From Rubrivivax sp. (lineage in GTDB: Bacteria; Pseudomonadota; Gammaproteobacteria; Burkholderiales; Burkholderiaceae_C), in assembly GCA_016719535.1 (NCBI GenBank), contig JADJYX010000025.1:109652-173651 (forward strand): a stretch of 64,000 nt of DNA, written 5' to 3'. Under the pieces are notes generated by a model. That model saw nothing but the letters and a program-made list of their open reading frames with translations, ran no database searches and was not told where the DNA came from. The position numbers and the translations under genes were made by a program. This document shows, piece by piece, positions 7,195 to 15,725 of the stretch (position 1 is its first letter; the number at the start of each line of letters is the position of its first letter).

Positions 7195-9709
7195 TCAAAT
7201 CGGCGCTCGCGCCGACCCGTCCAGCAGCGATACCGACAGCGCCAGCGCCTGCGCGGGCGACCAGGGCAGCGACTCCTGCCACCAGTGCTCGTACGTCGCC
7301 GGCGGCAGCGTGTGCCGCAGCGCCTGCGCCGCCTGCAGCCAGTCGCTGCGGTCGTCGGCGCTGACGGTCGTCAGGCTCAGGAAGCGTTCGTCACCGTAGC
7401 GTCCGGCGGATGCGGCCATCAAGCGCACCGCCGGCTCTTGTTCGCCGCGCGCGGCGTGCAGGTGGGCCAGCCAGCGGCAGTGCTGGACGGCGATGCGGGC
7501 CTCGCCCTCGGCCAGCAGGAGTTCCAGCGTGCGGTGTTCCAGCCTCAGCGCATGCTCGATGCGGCCGTCCGCCAGCTCGAAGCGGGCCCGCAGGTGGGTG
7601 GCGGTGGCCAGGCTGACGCTGTCATCGTGTTCCATCGCCACGGCCTCGCCCTGGTCGACATGGCGCCTGGCCTGCAGCGGGTCACCCCGGCGCGCGGCCA
7701 GCAGCGCCTGCTGGATCAGCGTCACGCCGGCCGTCCAGCGGTCGCCCACCGCCAGCAGGTGCTGCCGCGCCAGCGCCAATACCGGACCTGCCTCGGCATC
7801 GCGTCCGCCTTCCTGGGCCAGCCGCTTGCCCAGCCACCACGAGGCCAGTGCCGCGTCGCGCGGCGCGCCGAGCCGCTGCAGTTGCCGTTGACCCCGCCGC
7901 AGCAGTGCCAGCGCGGCCTCGGGGTCGAAGCAGGCCTTGCCCTGCTGGCACCAGGCCAGCGCCTCGGTGCGCGGGTCGCCGTCGGCGCCGGCCTGCTCGG
8001 CGGCCTGCTGCGCGCGCTGCGCGGCGCGGTCGAAGTCACACCGGTGGTTGGCCAGGTTGGCGCCGACGAGCAGCACGCGCGCTCGCCAGGGACCCGGGAG
8101 CGCGGCCAGGTCCAGGCGCCCGAACCAGGCTTCGCCGGACTCGGCATCGTTGTCGTAGTACCAGGCCTCCACCAGCCGCGTCACCAGGCGGGCCTGCAGC
8201 AGCCGGTCGCCGGATTCGTGGAAGGCCCAGCGCAGGGCCGCCCGCACGTTGCCACGTTCGGCACGGTACAGCGCCAAGGCCTGCAGCCGCTGGCCCTGCT
8301 CAAGGCGGTCTTGCAGCGACGCGAGCCAGTCCGCGACCCAGGCGGTGCGCACCTGCTCGCCATGCGCGCCCTCGTCCGACGCGGCCAGCGCCTCGAGCGC
8401 AAATTCGCGGATCGTCTCCAGCATCACGAAGCGGGGCTCGGCGCCGACGTCGGGCGCGCGCTGCACCAGGTGGTGCCGCAGCAGCCCTTCGAGCGCCTGC
8501 CAGGCCCCGGCGGCATCACCGGTCATCGCATCGGCCGCCGCCAGCGACCAGCCGCCCACGAAGACGCCGAGCCGACGGAACAGCATCCGCTCGCGTTCGT
8601 CCAGCAGGTCGTGGCTCCAGTCCAGCGCCTGCCGCAGGCTGCGGTGATGCGGCAGCGCATCGGCCGCGCCGCCGGTCAGCAGGTCCAGCCGCCGCTGCAG
8701 GCGCGCGGCCAGCACCGGCGGTGTCATCACGCGCAGTCGGGGGGCCACCAGTTCGATTGCCAGCGGCAGCCCGTCCAGGCGGCAGCAGATCTCGGCGGCG
8801 GCGCGCCGGTCGTCGTCACCGGCGTCGAGCGGGCGGCCGTGATGCGCCGCGCGCTCGGCAAACAGCGCCACCGCCGGTGACGCCAGGATCTGCTGCATCG
8901 AATCGCCGGCCGGCAGCGCCAGCGGCGGCACCGTGAACACGACCTCCTCGCGCAGATCCAGCCAGCCGCGGCTGGTGACCAGCATCTGCACGCCGGGCGC
9001 TGCCCGCAGCCACTCGGCGACCCAGCCTGCGGCACCGGGCAGGTGCTCCAGGTTGTCCAGCACCAGCAGCGCAGACTGCCGCCGCAGGCCGTCCAGCACC
9101 AGCGCCGCATGCTGCCGGCGCCGGCATCCTGCAGGCCAAGTGCGGCGGCGATGGCCGTCATCACACCGGCCTCGTCGCGCACCGGTGCCAGCATCACCAC
9201 GTGCACGGCGCGCCGCGGGGCGATGCGCGCCGCCAGTTCCAGCGCCACCCGGGTCTTGCCCGACCCGCCCGGCCCCGTCAGCGTCAGCAGTCGGCACGCG
9301 GGATCCGCCAGCCGGATCATCAGGTCGTCGAGCAGGCTGTCGCGGCCGATCAGGGGCTGTGGGTCTGCGCCCGCCCCATCGGGCCGGCACAGGCCCGGCC
9401 CGCCCGTCTGCAGCGCCGCCGTGAAGCGATAGCCCCGCCCCGGCACGGTGACGATGGCATCGGCTCCCAGCAGCCGGCGCAGGGTGAAGACGGGACATGC
9501 AGGTTGCCTTCCTCGACCACCAGGCCCGGCCAGACGAGGTCCATCAACTCGTCCTTGGACACCACGCGCTCGTGGCGCTCGACCAGCGCCAGCAGCAGGT
9601 CGAAGGCACGCCCGCCCAACTTGGCGGGCGCGCCGCCGACCGTCAGCCGGCGCGCCTGCGTGTCAATGCAGGCCTGCCCAAGGCCCAGCGAAATCATGCG
9701 GGACATCAT
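7195..9709 (-). CDS. Winged-helix (OmpR-type) regulator fused to NB-ARC-like ATPase and TPR region; two frameshifts as given
   Basis: Three consecutive frames make one large regulator of about 838 codons. Frame 1 (9709 to ~9500) is a trans_reg_C winged-helix domain: LGGRAFDLLLALVERHERVV ... LMDLVWPGLVVEEGNLHV. Frame 2 (~9500 to ~9125) carries VPGRGYRF and the P-loop LTGPGGSGKTRVALELA. Frame 3 continues through LLVLDNLEHL (Walker B), GLPLAIELVAPRLRV and a long helical TPR-like C-terminus. Each junction is explained by one missing base. This domain order belongs to a common proteobacterial class of one-component regulators with an ATPase switch. It is divergent from a PEP-CTERM gene, which it may control. 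Function of the class beyond transcriptional regulation is unknown. Confidence 0.8.
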
Positions 9710-9790
9710 CGGCTCGGGTCCGAAGACCGCTCCTGGCCGTCAGCGACGGGTCGAGCGTAACAAAGCTGCCGCACGGCCCGGGCGCACCGC

Positions 9791-9840
9791 GTTAAGAACG
9801 ATTAATCGCGCCGCCGGCACCCCTTAAGGACACGACCACG
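9791..9840. promoter_or_regulatory. Possible operator region between regulator and PEP-CTERM gene
   Basis: The 225-base gap between the divergent genes holds an unusually AT-rich patch (GTTAAGAACGATTAATCG) with a perfect 10-bp palindrome CGATTAATCG at 9799-9808 and a nearby CCTTAAGG palindrome. Winged-helix regulators often bind such sites in their own divergent promoter region. This is inference from position and symmetry only. Confidence 0.35.
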
Positions 9841-9934
9841 GGTGCCCGCAGACAGTGCATCCCATGGCCACCGTCGCACGCCCAACCGACCTCATCTTCG
9901 ACCCGGCCACCCTGCGAATTGGAGGAGTACGCCC

Positions 9935-10870
9935 ATGAACCCCTGTGTCGTTCGAACGGCCATGGCCGGCGCGCTGGTGGCCGCTGCCCTGGTGGCTTCG
10001 GTACCTGTCGCAGCGGCCGTGGTCCGCTTCGGCGGCGGCCCGCCGGTCGGCAGCCCGGGCTGCCAACCCGTCGGATTCGGCGACAGTTCGGCCACCAGTG
10101 CCGTGGGCGGCCGGGCGTACTGCGAATTCCAGTTTGGCGGCGGACCGCACGCCACCTTGTATGAGGCAAGCGCCGGCTTCGGATCGCTGGGCGCTGCGGT
10201 CACTGCCACGCTGTTTCCGTTGCCCGGCTTCACGCCGATGAACCTGGCAGACGCCGGTGCCGAATTCATCGCCGACTACGTCTTCTCGACAACCGGCAAC
10301 GTTCCGGGCGGCGGCGGATTGCCGGGCGTGAAGATCGCCCTCGACTTCAGCGGAAGCCTTGGCGTCACCTCCACCAGCGGGTCTTCCAGCGCAGGGGTGC
10401 GGGTCGACGTGACGATGGCCGGCCAGACGCGCACGTTCTCGCAGGGCGTGCGCGGTGACGGCCGCACGTTCCAGTCGAACAGCTTCGCCAGCGGGCTGAA
10501 CCTGCTGGCCCTGATCGGCGACACCGATGTCGACATCGACCTCGTCTCGGGCGACTTCTTCAACATCCCGCTGAACCGGCCCGTGTCGGTGGGCATCCGG
10601 CTGGGCACCCACGCCTACCTCGTGTCCGACGGGTCGGGTTTGCCGTCCACCGGCCGCGCCGAGTTCGGCTCGACGCTGACATTCGACGCCGACGGGCCGG
10701 TGTTCATCCTGCCGGCGGGCTACACCGTCAACGGCCCCGGGGTGGTCGACAACCGCTGGGTGGCCACGCCCAGGTTCGACGTGCCCGAACCCGGCGGACT
10801 GGCACTGGCCGGGCTGGCGCTGGCAGCGCTGGCCGGCAAGCGTCGACCGCGCCGGCATACACCCGCTTGA
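9935..10870 (+). CDS. PEP-CTERM sorting-domain exported protein
   Basis: The 311-residue product has a signal peptide (residues ~1-28, hydrophobic core AGALVAAALVASVPVAAAV) and a C-terminal PEP-CTERM tail: the tripeptide PEP in VPEPGGLALAG, one transmembrane helix, then the basic cluster KRRPRR. Such proteins are recognised by an exosortase at the inner membrane and delivered to the surface or extracellular matrix. The body is Gly/Ser/Thr-rich and predicted beta, with no catalytic motif I recognise. A strong ribosome site (GGAGGAG) lies 7 bases before the ATG. It is probably co-transcribed with the methyltransferase 28 bases downstream. No exosortase is in this window. Confidence 0.85.
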   Translation: MNPCVVRTAMAGALVAAALVASVPVAAAVVRFGGGPPVGSPGCQPVGFGDSSATSAVGGRAYCEFQFGGGPHATLYEASAGFGSLGAAVTATLFPLPGFTPMNLADAGAEFIADYVFSTTGNVPGGGGLPGVKIALDFSGSLGVTSTSGSSSAGVRVDVTMAGQTRTFSQGVRGDGRTFQSNSFASGLNLLALIGDTDVDIDLVSGDFFNIPLNRPVSVGIRLGTHAYLVSDGSGLPSTGRAEFGSTLTFDADGPVFILPAGYTVNGPGVVDNRWVATPRFDVPEPGGLALAGLALAALAGKRRPRRHTPA

Positions 10871-10898
10871 CCACCCGGCAATCGAACGAGGAGCCCTC

Positions 10899-11708
10899 AT
10901 GAACAGCACCGTGTTAGCCCACAACCAGCGCACCGCCACCGTCTGGAGTTCCGGCGGCCACGCCTACGACCGCATCAGCCGCGGCATCGCCGATTCGATC
11001 GAACATGCGGTGGTGCGGCTGGACCCGCAGCCGGGAGAGCGCATCCTCGACCTCGCCACCGGCACCGGATGGACCTCGCGCAGCCTGGCGCGGCGCGGTG
11101 CCGAGGTGGTCGGCGCCGACATCGCGGCCGACCTGCTGACCACCGCGCGCGAGCTGGCCGCACGCGAGCAGCTGCCCATCCGCTACGAGCTGGCCGATGC
11201 CGAGGCGCTGCCGTTCGAGAGCGGCCAGTTCGACGCGCTGGTCTCGACCTGCGGCGTCATGTTCGCCGGCAGGCCCGAGGCCGCCGCCGCCGAGATCGCG
11301 CGCGTGGTGCGGCCCGGCGGGCGCATCGCACTCACCACCTGGCTGCCCGACAGCAACGTCTTCAAGATGTTCCTGGTGATGAAGGCCTACATGCCTTCGC
11401 CACCGCAGCCGGCGCCGCCCTCGCCCTTCGAATGGGGAAAGGCCGAGCGCGTGGCCGAACTGCTGGGCGTGCCCTTCGAGTTGCGCTTCGAACCCGGCAC
11501 CTCGATGTACCGCGAGCCCGACGGGCAGCACGCCTGGGAGGCTTTCGCCAACGGTTATGGACCGACGAAGATGCTGGCCGCAGCGCTCGACGCCGAGCGG
11601 CGTGCGGCGCTGCAGCGCGATTTCGTCGCCTTCCACGACGGCTTTGCCGACGAACTGGGGATCACGGTGCCGCGGGGTTACCTGGTGACGCTGGGGACAC
11701 GCCGCTGA
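10899..11708 (+). CDS. Class I SAM-dependent methyltransferase (UbiE/Methyltransf_11 type)
   Basis: A 269-residue cytosolic methyltransferase. Motif I is ILDLATGTGWTS (~residues 48-59), followed by the acidic ribose-binding residue in VVGADIAADLL and by motif II/III DAEALPFESGQFDALVSTCG, then VVRPGGRIALTTW. These place it with the small-molecule methyltransferases of the UbiE/Methyltransf_11 group; the substrate is unknown. The ATG has a good ribosome site (GAGGAG). It follows the PEP-CTERM gene closely and likely shares its promoter, though a functional link is not obvious. Confidence 0.85.
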   Translation: MNSTVLAHNQRTATVWSSGGHAYDRISRGIADSIEHAVVRLDPQPGERILDLATGTGWTSRSLARRGAEVVGADIAADLLTTARELAAREQLPIRYELADAEALPFESGQFDALVSTCGVMFAGRPEAAAAEIARVVRPGGRIALTTWLPDSNVFKMFLVMKAYMPSPPQPAPPSPFEWGKAERVAELLGVPFELRFEPGTSMYREPDGQHAWEAFANGYGPTKMLAAALDAERRAALQRDFVAFHDGFADELGITVPRGYLVTLGTRR

Positions 11709-11759
11709 ACGCGCCACGGGCGGGGGACCGACGGCCCCCTGCCGATGCATGCGGCGCGG

Positions 11760-12461
11760 TCAGTCCCCGTCGCCCCGGAACAGCCGCGGGTCGTCGCGGA
11801 TGATCTGCGCGGTGCGCTCGAAATGCGCCTTCAGCAGCGCCACCGCCTCGTCGGCGCGGCCGGCGATGGCGGCTTCCAGCAGCCGCTGGTGTTCGGCCTT
11901 CACGCCGCGCGTCTTCAGCGCCCGCGGCGCGGCCACGCGGCGGTAGCGCTGGTGCTGGTCGGCCAGCTGGTCGCAGAAGGCCAGCAGCCAGCGCGAGCCG
12001 CAGCCGCCGATCAGCGCACGGTGGAAGGCGCGGTGCCGCGGCTCCCACTCGGGGTTGTCCTCGAAGCGGTCTTCGGCCAATGACCGCGGCGTGCGCGCCA
12101 GCCGGTGGTGCGCCAGCACCAGCGCCTCCTCCCAGTCGGTGGCGTGACGGGCGATCGACTCGCGCAGCGCGATCTCCTCCAGCCAGCAGCGCGTGCGCGT
12201 GATCTCGTCCAGGTCCGCGGCGCTGATCGGCGCCACCACGAAGCCGCGCTGCTCACGCCGCTCGACCAGTCCGTCGGCCACCAGGCGGTTGAGCGCCTCG
12301 CGCAGCGGCGTCTGGCTGGTGGCGTGACGCTCGCACAGGCCCTCGATGCCCAGCTTGCTGCCGGGTTCCAGCACGCCGGCCAGCACCTCGGTGCGCAGCT
12401 GGTCGTACAGGCTGGTGGCGCGCGTGGCGGTACCGGTGGCGGGAACGGACGTGCGGGACAT
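11760..12461 (-). CDS. GntR-family regulator with FCD effector domain
   Basis: A 233-residue FadR-subfamily regulator. The N-terminal winged helix (residues ~15-80) shows LYDQLRTEVLAGVLEPGSKL and the recognition segment TSQTPLREALNRLVADGLVE. The C-terminal all-helical FCD domain (~90-220) has the Asp/His pattern for metal and carboxylate binding (D near LDEI, H in HRAFHRALIG, H in EHQRLLEAA). Such proteins repress adjacent catabolic genes and release DNA when an acid ligand binds. It is divergent from the fumarylacetoacetase-family gene with palindromic DNA between them, so that hydrolase is its likely target. Confidence 0.9.
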   Translation of the reverse strand: MSRTSVPATGTATRATSLYDQLRTEVLAGVLEPGSKLGIEGLCERHATSQTPLREALNRLVADGLVERREQRGFVVAPISAADLDEITRTRCWLEEIALRESIARHATDWEEALVLAHHRLARTPRSLAEDRFEDNPEWEPRHRAFHRALIGGCGSRWLLAFCDQLADQHQRYRRVAAPRALKTRGVKAEHQRLLEAAIAGRADEAVALLKAHFERTAQIIRDDPRLFRGDGD

Positions 12462-12515
12462 GCTGCCGCGAAATGTACACAAGCCGGATCGGCGCCGTTT
12501 TCGATCTTCGATGCT

Positions 12516-12539
12516 GCCGATCGGCTTTTTATATATAAA
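12516..12539. promoter_or_regulatory. Tandem palindromes, likely GntR operator/promoter
   Basis: The divergent gap contains GCCGATCGGC (12516-12525, perfect palindrome) immediately followed by TTTATATATAAA (12528-12539, perfect 12-bp palindrome). The second is a striking AT island in GC-rich DNA and can also act as a -10 region in either direction. Its position between the GntR gene and the hydrolase fits an operator. Confidence 0.5.
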
Positions 12540-12605
12540 CTTGCGGTCTCTCGGCGCGCCGGGCCGCCGCCGACCGCAACCCCCACCCGACGGAGCACCC
12601 GACCC

Positions 12606-13451
12606 ATGCGCTTTGCCACCCTCGTCCAACAGGGCCGCCCCCGCCTCGGCGTCGTCGATGGCGACCACTGGGTCGCAGTCGCCGACGACCTGCGCGCCGC
12701 GCTCGAAGCCGGCACCGACCTGCTGGCCGCCGGCCGCGCGGCGCTGGCGTCCAGCGCACCCCGCGTGCCGCTGGCCGGCCAGACCTACGCGCCGCTGGTG
12801 CCCGAGCCCGGCAAGACCATCTGCCTGGGCCTGAACTATTTCGACCACGCCAAGGAAGGCGGGCGCACCGAGAAGCCCGACTACCCCTGGTTCTTCTACC
12901 GCGGCAAGAGCTCGCTGATCGGCCATGGCCAGCCGGGTGTGGTGCCCAAGGTGTCGTCGAAATTCGACTACGAGGCCGAGATGGCGGTGGTGATCGGCCG
13001 CAAGGTGCCGCGCCACGTGTCGCAGGCCGACGCGCTGCCCTATGTCTTCGGCTACGCCTGCTTCAACGACATGTCGGTGCGCGACTACCAGAAGCGCACC
13101 GGCCAGTGGACGATCGGCAAGAATTTCGACGCCACCGGCGGCTTCGGCCCGGTGCTGGTGACCGCCGACGAACTGCCGCCCGGCGCCGTGGGCCTGCGCA
13201 TCCAGAGCCGCCTCAACGGCCAGGTGATGCAGGACGCCAACACCTCCGACATGATCTTCAGCGTCGCCGAGACGATCGCGCTGCTGGCCGAGTGCCTGAC
13301 CCTGGAACCCGGCGACGTGATCGTGATGGGCACGCCCGCGGGCGTGGGCCAGGCGCGCACGCCGCCGGTGTGGATGAAGGCCGGCGACACCATCGAGATT
13401 CAGATCGAGCGCATCGGCACCCTGTCCAACCCGATCGTCGCCGAGGGCTGA
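12606..13451 (+). CDS. Fumarylacetoacetate hydrolase (FAH) family protein
   Basis: A 281-residue enzyme of the FAH superfamily, which cleaves C-C bonds or decarboxylates 2-oxo/1,3-diketo acids with a bound divalent metal. Visible marks are ICLGLNYFDHAKEGG (~77-91), the metal-ligand segment FDYEAEMAVVIGRK, the FGYACFNDMSVRDYQ helix, WTIGKNFD, and GDVIVMGTPAGVG near the C-terminus. The ATG at 12606 is the only start that keeps the usual length. Divergent from an FCD-type GntR regulator and followed by a convergent permease. The exact substrate (for example a homoprotocatechuate or acylpyruvate intermediate) cannot be read from sequence. Confidence 0.9.
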   Translation: MRFATLVQQGRPRLGVVDGDHWVAVADDLRAALEAGTDLLAAGRAALASSAPRVPLAGQTYAPLVPEPGKTICLGLNYFDHAKEGGRTEKPDYPWFFYRGKSSLIGHGQPGVVPKVSSKFDYEAEMAVVIGRKVPRHVSQADALPYVFGYACFNDMSVRDYQKRTGQWTIGKNFDATGGFGPVLVTADELPPGAVGLRIQSRLNGQVMQDANTSDMIFSVAETIALLAECLTLEPGDVIVMGTPAGVGQARTPPVWMKAGDTIEIQIERIGTLSNPIVAEG

Positions 13452-13482
13452 GCGCGCGCGGCCGCCGCGGCCAGCCAGCTGG

Positions 13483-14772
13483 CTAGCGGCCCTGCCCGCC
13501 GCGCCCCAGCAGCGCCCACAGGAGGATCGCGCCGAAGGTCGCGGTGCCGATGCCGCCGAGCGCGAAGTCGCCGATCTTCAGCGTGTAGTCGCCCGTGCCC
13601 AGCACCAGCGTGATGGCCGCCACCACCAGGTTGCGGTTGTCCGAGAAGTCGACCCGGTTGTCGACCCAGATCTTGGCGCCGGCCACCGCGATGAGGCCGA
13701 AGACGACGATGCTCACGCCGCCCATCACCGCCAGCGGGATGGCCTGGATGAGGGCGCCGAATTTGGGGCTGAAGCCCAGCAGGATGGCGATCAGCGCCGC
13801 CACCACGAACATCGCGGTGCTGTAGATCCGGGTCGCCGCCATGACGCCGATATTCTCGGCATAGGTGGTGACGCCGGTGCCGCCCGAGGCGCCCGAGACC
13901 ATGGTCGCGATGCCGTCGCCGACGAAGGCGCGGCCCATGTAGCGGTCGAGGTCGCGGCCGGTCATCGCGCTCACCGCCTTGATATGGCCAAGGTTCTCGG
14001 CCACCAGGATGATGGCCACCGGCGCGATCAGCAGCATGGCATTGGCGCTGAAGACCGGCGCGGTGAAGGCGGGTGCGCCGAACCAGGCGGCATTGGCGAT
14101 GCCCGAGCCATCGATCGGCTTGCCCAGGCCCAGGCCGTTGGTGAGGATGGCGTACACGACGCTGGCGACGATCAGGCCCACCAGGATCAGCAGCCGCTGC
14201 GTCATGCCGCGCGTGAAGACCGCGACGCCGGCCACGCAGACGAAGGTCACGCCCTGCATCCAGGCGTCGAAGGGCGTGGGCGCCATGTTCTTGATCGGGA
14301 TGCCGGCCAGGTTGAGGCCGATCACCGCCACCACGGCGCCGGTGACCACCGGCGGCATCAGCGCCTCGATCCACCTGGTGCCGGTGGCCATGACCACCGC
14401 GCCGATCAGCGTGTAGAGCGCCCCGCAGGCGATGATGCCGCCCAGCGCCACGCCCAGGTTGGCATTGGCGCCCTTGCCGGCATAGCCGGTGGCGGCGATG
14501 ACGACGCCGATGAAGGCGAAGCTCGAGCCCAGGTAGCTGGGCACCTGGCCGCCGACGATGACGAAGAAGATCAGCGTGCCGATGCCGCTCATCAGGATGG
14601 CGACATTGGGGTCGAAGCCCATCAGCAGCGGCGCCAGCACGGTGGCGCCGAACATCGCGATCACGTGCTGCACGCCCATCGCCGCGGTCTGCGGCCAGGG
14701 CAGCCGCTCGTCGGGTGCGACGACGGCGCCGGGCGCGGGGCGCACCTCGCGCCAGCTGAATATCGAGCTCAT
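13483..14772 (-). CDS. Uracil/xanthine (NCS2) permease, UraA-like
   Basis: A 429-residue integral membrane protein with about 12-14 hydrophobic segments. It has the NCS2 hallmarks: MGVQHVIAMFGATVLAPLLMG near the N-terminus, where the QH pair lies in TM1, a Glu-containing loop (VAENLGHIKAV) of TM8, and GASGGTGVTTYAENIG in TM10. These match the UraA/PyrP branch that imports uracil by proton symport. A strong ribosome site (GGAGGA) precedes the ATG. It is convergent with the FAH-family gene and upstream of the FkbM gene on the same strand but probably has its own promoter. Confidence 0.9.
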   Translation of the reverse strand: MSSIFSWREVRPAPGAVVAPDERLPWPQTAAMGVQHVIAMFGATVLAPLLMGFDPNVAILMSGIGTLIFFVIVGGQVPSYLGSSFAFIGVVIAATGYAGKGANANLGVALGGIIACGALYTLIGAVVMATGTRWIEALMPPVVTGAVVAVIGLNLAGIPIKNMAPTPFDAWMQGVTFVCVAGVAVFTRGMTQRLLILVGLIVASVVYAILTNGLGLGKPIDGSGIANAAWFGAPAFTAPVFSANAMLLIAPVAIILVAENLGHIKAVSAMTGRDLDRYMGRAFVGDGIATMVSGASGGTGVTTYAENIGVMAATRIYSTAMFVVAALIAILLGFSPKFGALIQAIPLAVMGGVSIVVFGLIAVAGAKIWVDNRVDFSDNRNLVVAAITLVLGTGDYTLKIGDFALGGIGTATFGAILLWALLGRGGQGR

Positions 14773-14852
14773 GCCGGATCCTCCTCGTGTTGATGGCCTT
14801 GCCGGCCCCTCGGGCGCAGAGTGTAGGAGGCTGCAAGCCGCGGCCGGCGCAC

Positions 14853-15725
14853 CTACGGGGTGTCGGCAAACAGCAGGTTCTCGATCACCGGGCGGCGGCA
14901 GCCCAGGCGCTGCGCCAGGTCGATCACCACGGCGACGATCTCGGGGTTGGACCGTCCGCTGCAGGCGGCCACGAAACGGTCGCGGCCATGCGCCTCGTAG
15001 CGACCCGCGTCATCCAGCAGTTCCGACAGGTCCAGCGGCACGCCGTCCAGCGTGTGCGGACGAAGGCCCCAGGACTGCAGCTCGCGCAAAAAGGCGGACG
15101 GCGACTGCCCCGCCTCCAGCATCGACGCGGGACAGTATTCGCTGACGACGCGCGGGCGCGGCGGCGTCGACAGCAGTGCACGCCCACCGCGCAGCACCTC
15201 GGGCTCGTAGCCTTCGACATCGATCTTGACCAGCCGCACGGTGCCCGGTGCGAGCAGATCGTCCAGGCGCCGCACCGGCACCACCACGGCCGGCCCTTCG
15301 CAGCACACGGACGCATACAGCCTGTGCATGCCGCCGTTGTGGGCGGTGGTGTGCAGCAGCGCCTGGCCGGTCTCGGCGCCCAGCGCCACCGCGTGCGGCA
15401 CGATGCAGGACAGGCCGTTGGCCTGCGCATTGGCCAGCAGCAGGCGGTGGTTGAAGGGCTCGGGCTCGAAGGCATGCACGGTGCCGGCCGGGCCCACCCG
15501 CCGCGCCAGGTGCAGGCTGAACCAGCCGATGTTGGCGCCGATGTCGAGCACCGTGTCGCCAGCGCCGACCAGGCGCAACAAGGCCGCCAGCACCTCGGGC
15601 TCGAACGCCTGGCCGGCTGCCAGACCCAGGCTGTCCTGCGCGTCGATCTGCAGCGTGAAGCCGTCGCGGTGCACCGTGCGCGACACGGGATCCGCGCCGC
15701 CCGCCTCCTGGTTGGCTGCCTTCAT
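14853..15725 (-). CDS. FkbM-family SAM-dependent methyltransferase
   Basis: A 290-residue protein. The SAM-binding core begins with GDTVLDIGANIGWFSLHLAR (~60-79) and continues with VHAFEPEPFNHRLLLANA and VRLVKIDVEGYEPEVLRGG, which is the FkbM signature (KIDVEGxE). FkbM proteins methylate hydroxyl groups of sugars, lipids or secondary metabolites; the substrate is unknown. The start overlaps the stop of the upstream exonuclease I gene by four bases (ATGA), so the two are translationally coupled although functionally unrelated. Confidence 0.85.
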   Translation of the reverse strand: MKAANQEAGGADPVSRTVHRDGFTLQIDAQDSLGLAAGQAFEPEVLAALLRLVGAGDTVLDIGANIGWFSLHLARRVGPAGTVHAFEPEPFNHRLLLANAQANGLSCIVPHAVALGAETGQALLHTTAHNGGMHRLYASVCCEGPAVVVPVRRLDDLLAPGTVRLVKIDVEGYEPEVLRGGRALLSTPPRPRVVSEYCPASMLEAGQSPSAFLRELQSWGLRPHTLDGVPLDLSELLDDAGRYEAHGRDRFVAACSGRSNPEIVAVVIDLAQRLGCRRPVIENLLFADTP

